Of a DNA stretch of 64,000 bases, positions 44,667 to 58,088 are shown in pieces. Below the pieces are notes generated by a model. It did no database searches. It saw nothing but the letters and a program-made list of their open reading frames with translations, and had not been told where the DNA came from. Position numbers and translations under genes: made by a program. Location of the stretch: contig CP136891.1 of assembly GCA_034359265.1 (NCBI GenBank), positions 53,832,501 to 53,896,500 of the forward strand. Direction: 5' to 3'. This DNA is from Canna indica. Its lineage: Eukaryota; Streptophyta; Magnoliopsida; Zingiberales; Cannaceae. The stretch's first letter is position 1. Each line of letters starts with the position of its first letter.

Positions 44667-46232
44667 ACTTACCTAGAAAGCACACATACACCCAAAACCT
44701 ATAGTGAAGCTGTTCAAAAACAAGTTTGGATTGACTCTATGCAGGATGAATTGAAAGCATTGGAAGAAAATGATACTTGGACATTGTGCAATTTACCACC
44801 TAGTAAGAAGGCAGTAGGAAGCAAGTGAGTCTTTAGAACTAAATTCAAACAAAATGGAGAAGTTGAAAAACACAAATCCAGAGTGGTAGCTAAAGGTTAC
44901 ACACAAGAGGAAGGAATTGACTATGAGGAGACTTTTGCTCCAATTTCAAAGATGAACACAATAAGAACTTTAATAGCAATAGCTGCTTCCAAAAATTGGC
45001 CACTACAACAGCTTGACATCAATAATGCCTACCTGCATGGGGACTTAAACGAGGAAGTCTATATGGTAAAGCCACAGGGGTATGGAAACCCAAATGACCC
45101 AAGAGTTTGTAAATTAAAAAAATCCATTTATGGCTCAAACAAGCAGGTAGACAATGGTTTGCAAAATTGTCCACCAGCATTTTAGCAAGGGGTTATGAAC
45201 AAAGCACAGCTGATTCATGCTTGTTCATAAGACGAAAGAATGAAAAAATAATAGTTGCAAATCTTTATGTGGATGACATGGTGCTAACTGGAACAAACCT
45301 TGAAGAAATTGATAGCTTGAAGAAATATTTAAATGAGAAGTTCAAAATCAAAGATATAGGAGAGCTAACATATTTTCTAGGCCTGAAAATACATAGAACA
45401 ACTGAAGGAGTATAAATATGACAGAGAAAGTATATTACTGATATCTTAAATGAAACTGGTTTGAAAGATAGCAAGCCTAAAGATACCCCAATGCAGACAA
45501 ATACCAAACTTCACAATGAAGCATCTCAAGTGGACCCTTTATTGAATGATTGTACAGTCTATAAGAACCTAATAGGCAAGCTTTTATATGTTACAATAAC
45601 CAGGCCAGACATAGCATATACAGTTCATCACTTAAGCTAGTTTTGTCAAGCACCAAAAATGTCACACTATAAAGCAATCACAAGAGTGTTGAAGTATCTA
45701 AAAAAGGCTCCAGGATTGGGAGTCTTTTATCCAACTGAAGAAACTTCATCTCTATCAGCTTTTTCAGATGCAAACTGAGGAAGCTGCATTCTAACCAGAA
45801 AATCTGTGACTGATTACTTGGTAAAAATAGGAGCATTACTAGTGAGCTGGAAATGTAAGAAACAGCAAATAGTTAGTAAATTCAGTGCTGAAAGTGAGCT
45901 TCGAGCCTTATCAAGTGTGACAGCAGAAGTTACCTGGTTCACTAAGTTGCTCACAGAATTGGGTTTTAGTTTCAATCAACATGTGCCAATTTATTGCGAC
46001 AACAGGAGTGCACTTCATATAACATCAAACCCTGTTTTTCATGAAAGAACCAAGCATCTCGAGATTGATTGTTACTTTGCAAGAGAAAAGTATTTACAAG
46101 GAGTGATTAAACCAAGTTGCATTTCAAGCAACAATCAACCAGTCGACATACTCAATAAAGCATTATCTCAAGCAAAATATGAAGACATGATAAGCAAGCT
46201 TGGCACGAAGAATTCATTTTCTTTAGTGCCAG
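44667..46232 (+). pseudogene. Copia A reverse transcriptase and RNase H
   Basis: W-to-stop change at 44826 in the SKWVFRTK motif; then RVVAKGYTQEEGIDYEETFA, LDINNAYLHGDLNEEVYM, YVDDMVLTGTN with the active site intact (about 45268), YFLGLKIHRT. RNase H: SDAN-stop (TGG to TGA, 45776), TRKSVTDYLVKIGALLVSW, ESELRALSSVTAEVTW, CDNRSALHITSNPVFHERTK. Frameshift near 45145. Lineage within copia not assigned. Confidence 0.88.
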
Positions 46233-46542
46233 CTTGCGGGAGAGTATTGAATAGGTGTTTTTTCTTAAATAGGACTTATGTAATTAGTCTTTAATACTTG
46301 CAAGCAAAGGTACTTTAGGAATTAGATATTTTATTAATTCAGTTAATAACTGAAGTCCAGTCACTTAAATAGCAAACCGTATCTTCCGTAGAATGTTGTC
46401 TTCTTCCTTCTTCACTTTTCAAATGTATTTTTCCCCTCTTCTTCTTCAACTGTGATAGATGAGTTGTAATGGCTGATTTGAATAAGAGAATCAATTAACC
46501 ATCGGTTGATAATGATTTTGATCAACATTGTTCCGGTCAACA
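46233..46542 (+). mobile_element. Copia A polypurine tract and 3' LTR
   Basis: GCGGGAGAG precedes the 298-bp LTR 46245-46542, then CAGTG (46543-46547) resumes the copia B leader. Confidence 0.9.
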
Positions 46543-46580
46543 CAGTGGAGAGGCAGAGTTTACTCGTTAGAGTGAAAATA

Positions 46581-46825
46581 GCTCTGATACCGTATGCGAA
46601 TAGTAGCCTGCAAGAAATTAAAGTAAAGCTTTGTATTGAATATTGTGAATAGCAGTAGCTATTTATACAAGTATAGCGTGAAGGTAGGCTGATTACACAA
46701 CACGTGTAGCGTGAAGAATAAAAAAACGTGGAAACAGTTTGAGTAGTGCTCCATCATACAGCAGGCATAAGAAGATAATTAAGGTTTAATAAGCACGTGG
46801 TTAAATGCTTTAATTTGCATCAATA
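46581..46825 (-). mobile_element. Copia B primer-binding site and 5' LTR
   Basis: Minus: LTR 46825-46595 from TATTGATGCAAATTAAAGC to ATTCGCA, then CGGTATCAGAGC (46592-46581), the Met-tRNA site with one change. About 231 bp; the first 205 bp align with the 3' LTR. Confidence 0.82.
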
Positions 46826-47907
46826 ATATCTTGGCTCACCCAAAGATTTCACAAACAAATCACTCTAAAGATATAATTTTCTCAAAGAGAATACACCAAG
46901 AACTTTCCTTTCGACCAGTACCTCTCAAAGGGAAAACAAAGCTTATAACAATGATACTGTAATACGTCGCTCACACTTTCACAATTAGCACAAATAATGA
47001 GTAAGAAGTAAGTACAAAAGGCAAGGAATTAGGATTGTGCAAACACTAGAAGAAATCTTCATGTTGCCACCTAGCCCTTTGGACGAACCTTAGTTGATTA
47101 TTCACTTCAAATTCTATTTTGAAATACTGTTTTAATTCAATTAAGTATACTATAAAAAATATTCAAATGAATTAACAAACAGTACTTCATTCCATTACAG
47201 AAGTAATTGTTCATCTACATTTACAATAATTAAAAGCATAACATAGAAAGTATTCGGATAAATAGGCATAAAAGTGAGGTTAACGACCCAACTACAACAT
47301 TTTCCTTCTAGAAGATTATATCCCACTAGTTGTACCTACTACTAGAATTTATGTAGTTTGCTTTGGCCTATCAGCGATGACCATTTGTGTCGTAGCTATT
47401 TCGGATGGCTTATTGACTATCGCTTGAGCCGCACGTCACTGATGTTGATATAAAAACATTGATGGTTTAGCAACGACCACCTCGGCCGTTGAAGATTAAT
47501 AAGCATACGAATGAGATGATTTTTTTCATACATTGAAGATTAATACAGTTATTATTTTCATCTCTAATATTTTTTATACGGGCTCTTTTTTTCATCTCAC
47601 CTCGGCTGTTGAGATGGTTTACCGATACCAACTTGAGCCGTCAATGATGAGTAATTTTAATGATGTCGCACCCACACCCTCATCTTCCCTCTATTGTTCA
47701 TCTTTCTCATCGAGCACAAATCTATGTCGTTGCTTTTCCACGCCATTAGAGCCCATCAAGCCCTAGTCCTCGGCTGAGGTTTGTCTCTCCAACCGCCAAA
47801 GCACGTCCTCGGGTTAGTTATTGTTTTTTGGGATGTTTGGGGCTGAACCCCTAAATCTAGAGTTTTGTAAGAATGCTATCCTTCTCCGTGGATGGCGACG
47901 ATAAATG
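46826..47907. other. No gene recognised
   Basis: About 1.1 kb without a supported frame. The stretch 47355-47480 repeats AGCGATGACC and GCAACGACCACC-like text that faintly resembles CACTA subterminal repeats. No boundary could be fixed. It borders the rearranged copia B junction on the left. Confidence 0.3.
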
Positions 47908-50303
47908 TGTGAATCAAATGTCCACGCTAGAATGAGGGGTTGAATAGTGTGTAAGCTAATTCGTAATTCAATTTTACTCTTTTTCGATTTTAATCAACCT
48001 AACAAGTCAATTCAAGTTTCTTGAAGATAAGTATATATAGATGCAACAAGTATTGGATTGAGCACAAGTAAAGGTTAATCAACAATTAAAAGAGCAATGC
48101 TAATAACTGAATATATAGTGGTTTGGCCAATTCTGCGCGCATACTCCACTACATTGGCTCATCACCAAGGATTTCTAACCTTAACACTATATAGATTGAT
48201 TATTTTTCTAAAGAATACAATGAGGACTTATCCCTCAACCCTAGAGGAGGCCTCAACACCTATTCTATAGCAAAAAAATAATCTACAATCTACCGAGGTG
48301 TTTCAAGCACACCTTGCAAGGCACACTTAACAATTCAATCAAACAACAAGAAAACAATGTAAAGAAGCTTAAATATTGAAATTAAACTTGTAAAGCTCCT
48401 TCAACCAGCATTCTAGTATTCCAACATCTCAAGAGGATGGAGAGCTTTAGCATGAGAGGATTGAAGAATGAAGACCACCAGTTGAGAGAGTGAAGTTGGG
48501 AATTAGGGCTTGAAATCCACACTTTGAAGCTTAAACTCTTGTAGATTGACTCAATGTATAGTAAGTGGGGTTAGGAGGCTCAAATCAGACATATATATAT
48601 ATAGGCAATGGAGGTATGGAAGCTAAACAATTCGTTCAACGAATCTAAATAGATATGTTGGCATTTTCGATCGACCGTCGACCAACCCAAGGTCGACCTA
48701 GATTCGGTTGAGGGTTGGCTGAACAAGTTCTGGAAAAATTCCAGAACACTTTCGGTCGATCCTCAAGCAATCATCAGTTGGCCGAGGTTCGACCGATAAC
48801 AATATCATAATCAACATTTTGATTTTTGCTAATTTTATCAGTCGGGTTTCATTTTCGTTTCTCGTTTTGGATTTTGACTTAGGAAATGGTTGAGTTAGGT
48901 TTGGTTGAGGTCCTAGAGGTATATATTACATTCATTTCTAAGCCTAGACCTAAGTATTGACTCGATCACTTCCGGAGTCGTTTCGACTCAATTTTTTGTG
49001 ATTTTTTGGACGGACTTTCTAGACGTATCGTTCTATCATCGTGAGCTTAATACTCTCCAAACGAGTTAGTTTCATGTTCGTTATCATCAAAATAGAGAAT
49101 GAGACATCGGTTGAACTATTTGGTCAACAATCTCCCCCTTTTGATGATGACAAATGTTTCATGAAAATAAGCAATTCAATATCAAAGATAAATGCTCATT
49201 CGCAAGTTCATATCAAAAATTAACTTAAGCTCCCCCTATCAACATGCATAGCTAAAACATAACTCTCCCTATTTATATACATCATAAAACAAATGCGACA
49301 AAGTCTTTTCTCTTCTTTTTGGCATCAATCAAAAAGGGCAAGAATGCAAGGCTCAATTGATGAGATTCTTCATTAAAACCAAGAATTCTATAAAACGAAG
49401 TATCATTAAACACTATAGCCCTTCCTACCGATGTGAGCCTATGGAAGGCAAACACCGATAAATTGCAAAGCCTCATTACAATGCATTACTTGTGTGTGAT
49501 GATACCATCAAAATTGACTTTTCAAGAAAGCTTAATTAAACATGCCATTTTTCAAAACTTAAACATGGGGAAGAGTACAAATTTCTAATTGCATTCTCAA
49601 ATTTGTAAAACTTTCTTCATTTAATATTTTTGTAAAGATATATTTGCAAGTTGTTTATCGATAGGAACAAAATGCACGAAAAAATTCTTTTTTGCTACAT
49701 ACTCTCTAAGAAAATGATACCTTAAATGTATATGTTTTGTCCTACAATGCAATACTGGATTTTCAGTTAGGTTAACAACACTAGTATTATAACAATGAAT
49801 ATGTATGCATGAATAATTCAATCCAAAATTCATGAGGGTTTGTTTGTTCAAAAGGATTTGTGCACAACAACTAGTTACGGCGATATACTCCGCATCGGTA
49901 GTTGAAAGTACAATCGAGTTTTGCTTCATGAAAAACCAAGAAACTAAAATCATCCCTAAGAATTGACAACACCCACTAGTGCTTTTTCTATCTATCATAC
50001 ATCCGGCAAAATCAACATCGAACAATCCAATTAATTCAAAAGATGCATTGTTTGAATAACATAAATCTAAACCAACTGTACCTTTATGATATCTCAATAT
50101 ACGTTTGACCACACTTAAATGAGACACCTTGCAGAAAGATTAAAACCTAACACAATGACAAACACTAAACATGTTATCAGGTACCCTTGCGGTTAAGTAA
50201 AGAAGACTACCAATCATACCTCGCTATCGTTTTCATCCACCTTGGTACCTCCTTCATCTTTATCAAGCTTGACGGATGGACTCATTGGAGTTGATACATT
50301 CTT
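47908..50303 (-). mobile_element. SIRE-like Ty1/copia element remnant
   Basis: 3' LTR 47908-49129 (minus, TGTTGACC ... GATTCACA; 1222 bp), the purine tract AAAAGGGGGAGAT (49143-49130) that is a hallmark of SIRE elements, a 480-bp noncoding spacer and a reverse transcriptase/RNase H fragment. The rest is missing: the coding region ends where another SIRE-like LTR begins at 50304. The LTR has palindromic GGTCGACC-like motifs near 48665-48790. Confidence 0.85.
49621..50303 (-). pseudogene. SIRE-like reverse transcriptase end and RNase H
   Basis: The minus-strand start KNVSTPMSPSVKLDKDEGG (near 50303-50250) is a SIRE marker, followed by broken SLLYLTA-like text. An open stretch of 168 codons (50127-49621) then has LSVVKRILRYHKGTVGLDL, FDVDFAGCMIDRKSTSG, AEYIAVTSCCAQ, CYNTSVVNLTENPVLHCRTK and HIHLRYHFLREYV, the RNase H domain. 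It ends near ANISLQK. Confidence 0.88.
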
Positions 50304-50658
50304 TGTGAGTCGAATAGCCTACAATAGAGGGGGGGTGAATAGTGTGTTCGCTAAAACTTAACCTAAGTTCGATTTTAATTGAATGTTTGATTACTTAGGT
50401 TAGTTCTCAATTCAACTATGACAATATAGGTCTCTTAGGGAACTTCTGTAAATGATAGTTGCATAGGAAGTTTCGACTACTCAATAACTATCTTAATTAG
50501 AAAACTAAGAACAAAAATAAACATACGCAAACACAAGTATTTATTTACGGAGTTCAGTAACAAAACATGTCACCTAATATGTGGGGCACTCACTAGACAA
50601 ATACCCAATCCACTATAAAAAAGTACAACTTCTAGCTTCTAAGGTTTAACACAACGAA
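50304..50658 (-). mobile_element. SIRE-like copia LTR, 3' part (split)
   Basis: Minus: ends ...CACTATTCACCCCCC ... GACTCACA. Its other part is 61327-62017 on the far side of the 50659-61326 insertion. Together about 1046 bp. It inserted into the SIRE-like element to the left; the flanks TTCTT (left) and TTCTC (right) are compatible with a decayed duplication, but the right side also looks like a purine tract, see 61327. Confidence 0.7.
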
Positions 50659-52290
50659 TGTCACACCCCAAATCTGGTATGATCGGCCAGGATACGCCAC
50701 GTACCCCGAAGCCTAACCCAACTCAAATAAAACAATAATAACTTGAACAGTGGAAGATTTTTTTTTTAAAAAAAGAATCGACATGACATCACGAACCAAA
50801 CCAAATCAAAACTCAAATGAACACACTGAACAAGTTTATTAAAAAGGAGTTCAAATAAATAAATAAGACTCCCTAAATAAAAATAAAATGCATAACCCAT
50901 GACCCGAGTCAACATGACTCAAGAACTCAAAGAGACACTAAAATGACTCAGGTATCCTTCTCGATCACGACATGTCACGAGAGCCGCTGTCCTGCTGCCA
51001 CCAGCCGCGCTACTGCACCTCGGTACCTCTCTAATCTAGCTCAGCTGCTGCAAAACAATAGTATTGAGGGGTTAGTCCAACTAGGACTTAGTGAGTAGAT
51101 TAGTCCTCAATTCACCAAATCAATCATCATGCATAAAAACATAATATAGCCGATATAAATAACGTAAGAACAACGTCAGAAGGAATCAACATCCGTCGAC
51201 AAGTATAAAATATTTTTTTTAAATGACGACAAAACATCAATAACACATCCGCTACCCTACTCATATCCAAAACAATAAGTATAAGGACCCATCAATAGTT
51301 ATAAACATATCGACAACAATAAAATAGGATGAATGCAATAACTCAATCATATGCATGCAATGCAACACCCCAATCATATGCATGCTCTCCGGACCCGTCG
51401 GTCCCACATAGCCACATAGGGCAGGTAGATGGGTGGCTGCCGAACTACCACCCAGCTCAGTGTCGTCTCTTTGGGGCATGCCCTCCTTTGACCGGCACTG
51501 GCTCTTCCGAGCTAGCCTGCTGGGTCTTCGAACTGTCTCTTTGGGGTATGATCTCCCCTCACCAACCGGACTTTCGGAATAAGGCCAACACTATCTCTTT
51601 GGGGCATACCCTCCCCTCACTAGCGAGACTTCCAAAAAATGCAACAAGCACATCACAACACCACACACGCAAGTATAGTATGAACAATATGTGCTATTAA
51701 CAAGTAATAAAAGGTATGTCAAGTGCATACCTTATCCTCCACCTCGTCCTGCTATACATCACCATCACATATCGATACATATGTATAAATAGTGCTCATA
51801 AATCATGAATGCTCAGCACAAAAAAACAATCATAAAATAGAATTATAGCACTATAAGAAAAGATGCACGTGTATCAAGAAAGCAGTGCAAAAAGAAACTT
51901 CAACTATGAATCAATGAACTGGAACATGATAAAACAACTCGTCATAGAAATCACTTGTCTAGGATAAAATTCACCTCATTAACTACTATACCCATGAATC
52001 ATCTCAGATCGAATCATAAAAATATATAAAATATGATTTTTCAGCCTGGCACGCAAAACGAGGCGACATCGCCTACTGTTTCCAAAATCCGAAGGTCCGA
52101 TGGCGAAAGAGACATCACCAATGAATCTGGAACATCGATTAGGTAAAAATTCATATATTACATGAATATTTTTGCTAATTATAAAGCCTCCAAATAATTA
52201 TTAAGAATAATGGAAATAATGCATTAATTTATTTAATAAATCAAAGCTATAAAAAAATACAACGGTGCTACAATCAATAAATCAGTAACA

Positions 52291-52800
52291 AAATCTCAGC
52301 CCTGCATCTAAATAGGATCACATCACAGCCTTCCATCTAATATGATGCAATCACAACCCTCTGTTTAACCTGATGCAATCTCGGTCTTACATCTAACCAG
52401 ATGCAATCACCATCTCACATCTACATGATGAAATCATAACCTTACATCTAATCAGATGCAATCACAGCCCTCCATCTAACCAGATGCAATCACAGCTCTC
52501 CAATTACATGATGCAATCATATCTCTCCATCTACATGATGCAATCACAGCCCTCCATCTAATCAGATGCAATCACAGCTCTCTATCTACATGATGCAACC
52601 ACAGTCTTTCATCTAACCAGATGAAATCTCAACCTTAAATCTAACATGATGCATCCACAGCCTTACATCTATCTTGATGCAATCTCATCCCTCCATCTAC
52701 ATGATGCAATCTAAGCCTTACATCTACACAAGATCAAATCCCTGTCCTTTATCTCAACCAATTCAATCCAACCCTTCATCTTACCCAAATGAATCTCAAC
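52291..52800 (-). repeat. Tandem repeat of about 28-31 bp units (left LTR)
   Basis: Around sixteen imperfect units of the type CCATCTAACCAGATGCAATC plus ACAGCCCT. Each unit holds CATCTA and AGATG in opposite sense, a short inverted repeat. Confidence 0.85.
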
Positions 52801-52829
52801 CCTCCATTTAACTCGCCCCCTTAGGTCAT

Positions 52830-53035
52830 CTTACTCCTCTCCTCCCCAACCCAGCCGCCGCCGCCCCTTCTCCAGCCGCCGCCTGAGACGCTGGCGCCGA
52901 CGCCAGGACCGATGCTAGTGCCTGCCGACGCCCCACTGACCCGCTGCCAACACGCGACGGTGGCAATGCCTCGTGCGGCTGCCCGCGTGTGGCAACGATG
53001 CCACGCCGAGCGCGGTCGGTGCCTGCCAGCACAGT
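52830..53035 (-). other. GC-rich island with a secretory-like frame (left LTR)
   Basis: About 200 bp rich in GCCGCC and CGGCG in an otherwise AT-rich LTR. On the minus strand it continues a frame (53113-52826) that starts with a hydrophobic run (IFLFLLLSFYPFLFTVLAG) and turns into Ala/Arg/Gly-rich text. The right LTR has a longer version (60723-60355). It could be a captured gene fragment or simple low-complexity growth; no known domain is seen. Confidence 0.4.
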
Positions 53036-53246
53036 AAACAGGAAGGGGTAGAAAGAAAGAAGAAGAAAAAGGAAAATGAAATAATATTTTATTCCGAAAG
53101 GGTTAAACAACATGATTCAATTAAGAAACGACAGATCCGACTTTCGATCCGATACGAGAAAATGCGTCAAATATTGATGAAGACTCTGAAACATAAAAAC
53201 AGTGACATGAATCAAGAATTGGAGAAAAGAATGCGTAAATCCACTC

Positions 53247-53423
53247 ACCAGATGAAAGAAAAAGATGCGCATGGTCTTTCCCCGATCGACACCGATGAAC
53301 TTGCGAAAATCCAGCTCCGACGGCTCCTCCTCCTCAACGGCACCCTCTCTCTCCTCTCTCCTTTGCCTTGGACGGCCGCGGCTCAAAACCCCTAGCTGCA
53401 CACCCCAGGGTCTAATTTATTGA
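53247..53423 (-). promoter_or_regulatory. TATA-like box, leader and GT donor (left LTR)
   Basis: Minus TCAATAAATT at 53423-53414; the right LTR and E3 have CTATAAATT here. About 165 nt later comes TG|GTGAGTGGAT. One ATG is present in this leader (near 53272), unlike the other families. Confidence 0.4.
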
Positions 53424-53722
53424 CACCGGTTGGGTCCAAATGACCAAAATACTTCTATCTAAGCTATCCGATTTAAACTGTCCATAACTCATCCGATCTA
53501 ACTCCGATTTGAGATCCGATTGAACCGCCAAATTCACCTCGAGACCCTCTATCACCCTAGCATGCTAAATCACGGAGATAAGACAAATAAAATTTCTCTT
53601 AATTTTTCTACACTAAATACTTACTTGGGTCTAATCCCGAAGCTTCCCGCCAATCCGCGCTAACTAGGGTCCACAATCTCCCGCTCAAGAATAAAATTAC
53701 TATTGAGATTTTGGGTATTACA

Positions 53723-54874
<1,152 letters not shown>

Positions 54875-57829
54875 GGGCGCGTTTCTTTGCGAAAATATTT
54901 TTTGACTTTTCGTTTCGCCAAAACCGAAACGAATTTTCGAGTTTCGGAATTTTGGTACGGTTTTTTTATTTGGCGAAAACATGTTTGTTTGACATATTCA
55001 AATTTCATATTTCGTGAAATGAAACCAGCGAAAACTTATTTGTTTTGTGTTGATTTCAGTGACTATTTTCGGGACGAAAATTGAAACTGTGTTTGTTTAT
55101 CAAAATCAGACTCAGATTCAATTTTAGAATTTATATTATTTTATTTATGAACCTTATTAAATTAATTATTATTAAGTACTACAAACCTTATTTATTACAA
55201 CTATTAGAGTTAAAAATATTTTAACTAAAAAACCACAATAATTTTATTTCAATCTTATTAACTAATAATTATTAACTATTATATTAATACATTTTTTTAA
55301 TAAATACAAAAATTATGGATTAGCTAATATAAAATGATCATGAAGTTAAAAAGAAATGTTTGTCATTCCAATATAAATTGATGTTCAAATATCTTCCTTG
55401 AGTATAATGTAAATCATAAATAAATTGAGTATAGGATAAGTCATAAATATGTTGAGTATATGGTAAGTCATAAACATGTTGAGTAAAGGTAAATATATGA
55501 TAATTCATAAGTTGTGTAGCAATAAAGTTGAGACAAGCATCGTCGTTTGTTCACACATGTTATCTTCTTTTTTTCATATACTCATGGATGATTATCGTCG
55601 TTTGATACGTTATTTTTTGGCATCATTTTATACATTATCTTTCTTATTATCTTTTGGCATATCGTCATTTCATATTTAACATATAATTCTGTTCTACATA
55701 CATAGAATTTCAATTAGATAGCAATAATTTCATATGTACTTTAGATATAATTTCATACATATATTAGATATAATCTCAGTTACATAAGTAACAGCTTGTA
55801 CACAAGCAACAGTTACATTAGATATAATCTCAGCTACATATGAGCTTGTCCATTTTGGACTCTAGTGAAGGGAGGAATTATTGAATGACGATAACCAAGC
55901 TCCAAGCTTCTTAACAAATGCTTGCATAACTAGCACCTCAATTTAGTTTACAAGGTAGTTTTTCATAGATAAAATTCTAAACTGTATAGATAAAATTTTA
56001 AGCTTGAGAAAGATCATTTTGTGTCCTCTCTTCCATCAGCCTGCTCTCCCAAGGTTTTGCAGCCATTCATCTTTCTAACCAACTCTAGTTTCCATTTGAT
56101 CTTGTCAAAATAGTTTCAAAAATGACGAGGTCTGTTTTGGTCCTTCAATCATTGCTGAAAGAAATTAAAGTAATATGTTCAATTTAATTCATTAAGCAAA
56201 TTAAAAGAAATCAAACCTTAATACTTACATTAAAAAATCCTCATCATTTTGATTATGGCTTATAGCACCACAGATGATTGATTTTGGGATGATTGATTGT
56301 GCAATGCTCATAGTTATATAAATCTTAAACACAAGTTCATAGTTGGAAAGGAAGAACACAACAAATACCATACTTATTCATTTTTTTCCTTAGAATCACA
56401 AGGGCAGATACTGGTGCGAGCTGCCTTAGGCAAAGAGATGCACATCATTTCTTTTCTTTTGTTTGGCCTTATGTGATAATAGGGAGTAAATCAGTAGATT
56501 AAAATTATATGCAGTGACAAAAAAGTTGTAGGAGAAACATATGATTAATTAGTGGGTGTCATTTTCTACATGCAATTGAACATGAACAATGTATAGAGAT
56601 GATTCCTACATGCAATTGAACTTGAACACAAATAATAGATGATTAGTGGGTGTCATTTTCTACATTGTAGAATCCCACTCATACCTAAGCCTAAACTATG
56701 AATAGTTCTATAAGATCCAGATAAAGCCGTCATAAAGTTGGCAACTTTAACAAGCAGATCATATGAACTATGAAACATTTTCTAGTTAAGTTAACCAAAT
56801 ACTTATTATGGATATGCAACCATTAAGTTAAAGGGTGAAATGGAAGACATCATTATCAGCCAAACAACATGAGAAAATTGGTCAAACATTGGTGGTACCT
56901 GGATGAGAAAATAACCAAGTTAAACCATACGATGGGAAGGATCGATCAAGGGCCAATTAGACGTATCCTGCAACACACCAACAACCAAGATGAGAAAAGA
57001 GGGAATAAATGATCTCCAAGTATTATCACAAAGATCCAGTTAAAAATGAAAGAAATACTGCACAAATTATGGATTTTTTCTTTATTCCTAGAACCAAATC
57101 ACCAATATCAGAGATAAAGAGAGAACAACCTACTTACCTGAGGAATTACTTCTGTGATATATAGGCATTTTTTAGGTTCTCGATAAAGAAGATTATGAAA
57201 GAATACATAAGGAAACAAGAAACACCAATAAGAAGAACAAGCTTGAAAAGGTGAAGGAAGAACATCAGACTCACCAAGGAGGGTGATGCCCAGGGCGATG
57301 CCATTGTCGATCAGTGGTTGGTAACGATAGATATGGAAATCTAGGGTTCAGGCGACTCGATGGGAAGAGTCGACTCAATTTCGTTGGGATCCAGGCAAAA
57401 ACAAGGTCACCGCTGGCCGTGGGAAGGGTCAATGGCTTCGTGGGATGTGAGAGTGCCAGATACGTCGTCGGTTGGGGAAGAGTCGAGGGGGTTTTGTGGG
57501 ATTAGGGTTCAGGCGAGAAGTTGTCGCCTGTCGCCAAAAGAGGAGAAGCTCGTTGTTGGAGGCTGCGCGAAGACGTAAAAGAGTTTTGTTCACGAAACGG
57601 GTGAAACGACAGAAATTGAATTTTATTTACAAGTTTGCCACCGTCCATTTCTCCAGTTTCGCGAAACATGAAGTTCTACTCCGAGTAGAATTCAAATTTA
57701 TGTACAACAATGGGTTTCGCGAAACCGAATCCAAAACTGGACCTTGTTTCGGTCAACAAACGACATTTCGAAGCCGATTTTGATTTTAGACGAAACGAAA
57801 ACTCAAAATCGGCCCTAACAAACAAGCCC
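54875..57829. mobile_element. PIF/Harbinger-type DNA transposon, probably defective
   Basis: 2955 bp flanked by TAA (54872-54874, 57830-57832), the 3-bp target of PIF/Harbinger elements. Ends GGGCGCGTTTCTTTGCG and (complement) GGGCTTGTTTGTTAGGG are imperfect inverted repeats; after a short gap both continue TTTTGA(C/G)TTTTCGTTTCG, so about 40 bp match. Subterminal regions carry many TTTCGCGAAA-like motifs. No DDE transposase could be recognised; short exon-like text near 55860-56150 (minus) and 57300-57570 was not identifiable. Confidence 0.7.
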
Positions 57830-57832
57830 TAA

Positions 57833-58088
57833 ACCTCTCTTACTACATTGCCAATTGACCATAACAAAACATACAGTAAATAAATTAAACATCATTATGG
57901 GTCTACATTTTTAGAATAACCACATAATTAATCATATAACTAATCAACTTAAACCAAAAATATGTACCGCCGTTGGTGCGCAGGTTCAGCTCGATCTCGT
58001 GACTAGGACGTACCATATGTGAACACGCTAGCAATGCCCCCATACGATACCTACCATCCTATTGTCGTACTCGGTCTGATACCAACTT
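57833..58088 (-). other. Leader and primer-binding site of the derivative
   Basis: Minus from 58088: AAGTTGGTATCAGACC, the Met-tRNA site with one change, then leader text matching E3 9510-9648 (GAACCTGCGC, GGTACGT). After about 57960 homology is lost. This is where gag should start. Confidence 0.65.

Larger units (their letters stand above)
41421..46542 (+). mobile_element. Copia A: full-length Ty1/copia element with TA...CA LTRs
   Basis: 5122 bp, flanked by a perfect CAGTG duplication (41416-41420 and 46543-46547) in the copia B leader. LTRs of 298 bp each run TATTGAATAGG ... GTCAACA. Primer site 41719-41730; purine tract before 46245. Gag-pol is in one orientation with several stops. About two dozen differences between the LTRs by eye indicate an insertion that is not recent. 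Confidence 0.93.
37118..46825 (-). mobile_element. Copia B: minus-strand Ty1/copia element, interrupted by copia A
   Basis: 3' LTR 37118-37338, pol and gag leftward from 41386 to about 37660, 5' untranslated region split by copia A (41387-41420 and 46548-46592), primer site 46592-46581, 5' LTR 46825-46595. LTRs start TATTGA rather than TG. The left LTR lacks about 26 bp at its outer end, where it meets truncated G2; the DNA to the right of 46825 is not G2, so this is a rearranged junction and not a simple insertion. Confidence 0.85.
51048..53248 (-). other. Candidate LTR-resident intron, left LTR of the derivative
   Basis: Minus: donor CATCTG|GTGAGTGGAT at 53248, acceptor TATTGTTTTGCAG ending 51048, with ACTCACTAAGTCC and GGACTAAC, a near-ideal branch-point sequence, about 30-50 nt before it. 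2201 nt. In the right LTR the acceptor (58482-58481) is kept but the donor reads ATGAGT (60849), so it should not splice. Confidence 0.42.
50659..53722 (-). mobile_element. 3' LTR of the gag-pol-less element
   Basis: 3064 bp. Contains the acceptor-like GTTTTGCAG (AG at 51049-51048), tandem repeat 52291-52800, GC-rich island 52830-53035, donor 53248-53247 and TATA-like box near 53423. Collinear with 58089-61326. Confidence 0.85.

Noticed and set aside
47355..47480. Possible CACTA subterminal repeats (AGCGATGACC, GCAACGACCACC)
   Set aside because: Similarity is faint, no CACTA terminus or 3-bp duplication could be located.
49282..49476. 64-codon frame on the minus strand between the SIRE-like LTR and RNase H
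   Set aside because: Falls in the noncoding spacer typical of SIRE elements; no similarity to an envelope-like protein could be recognised.
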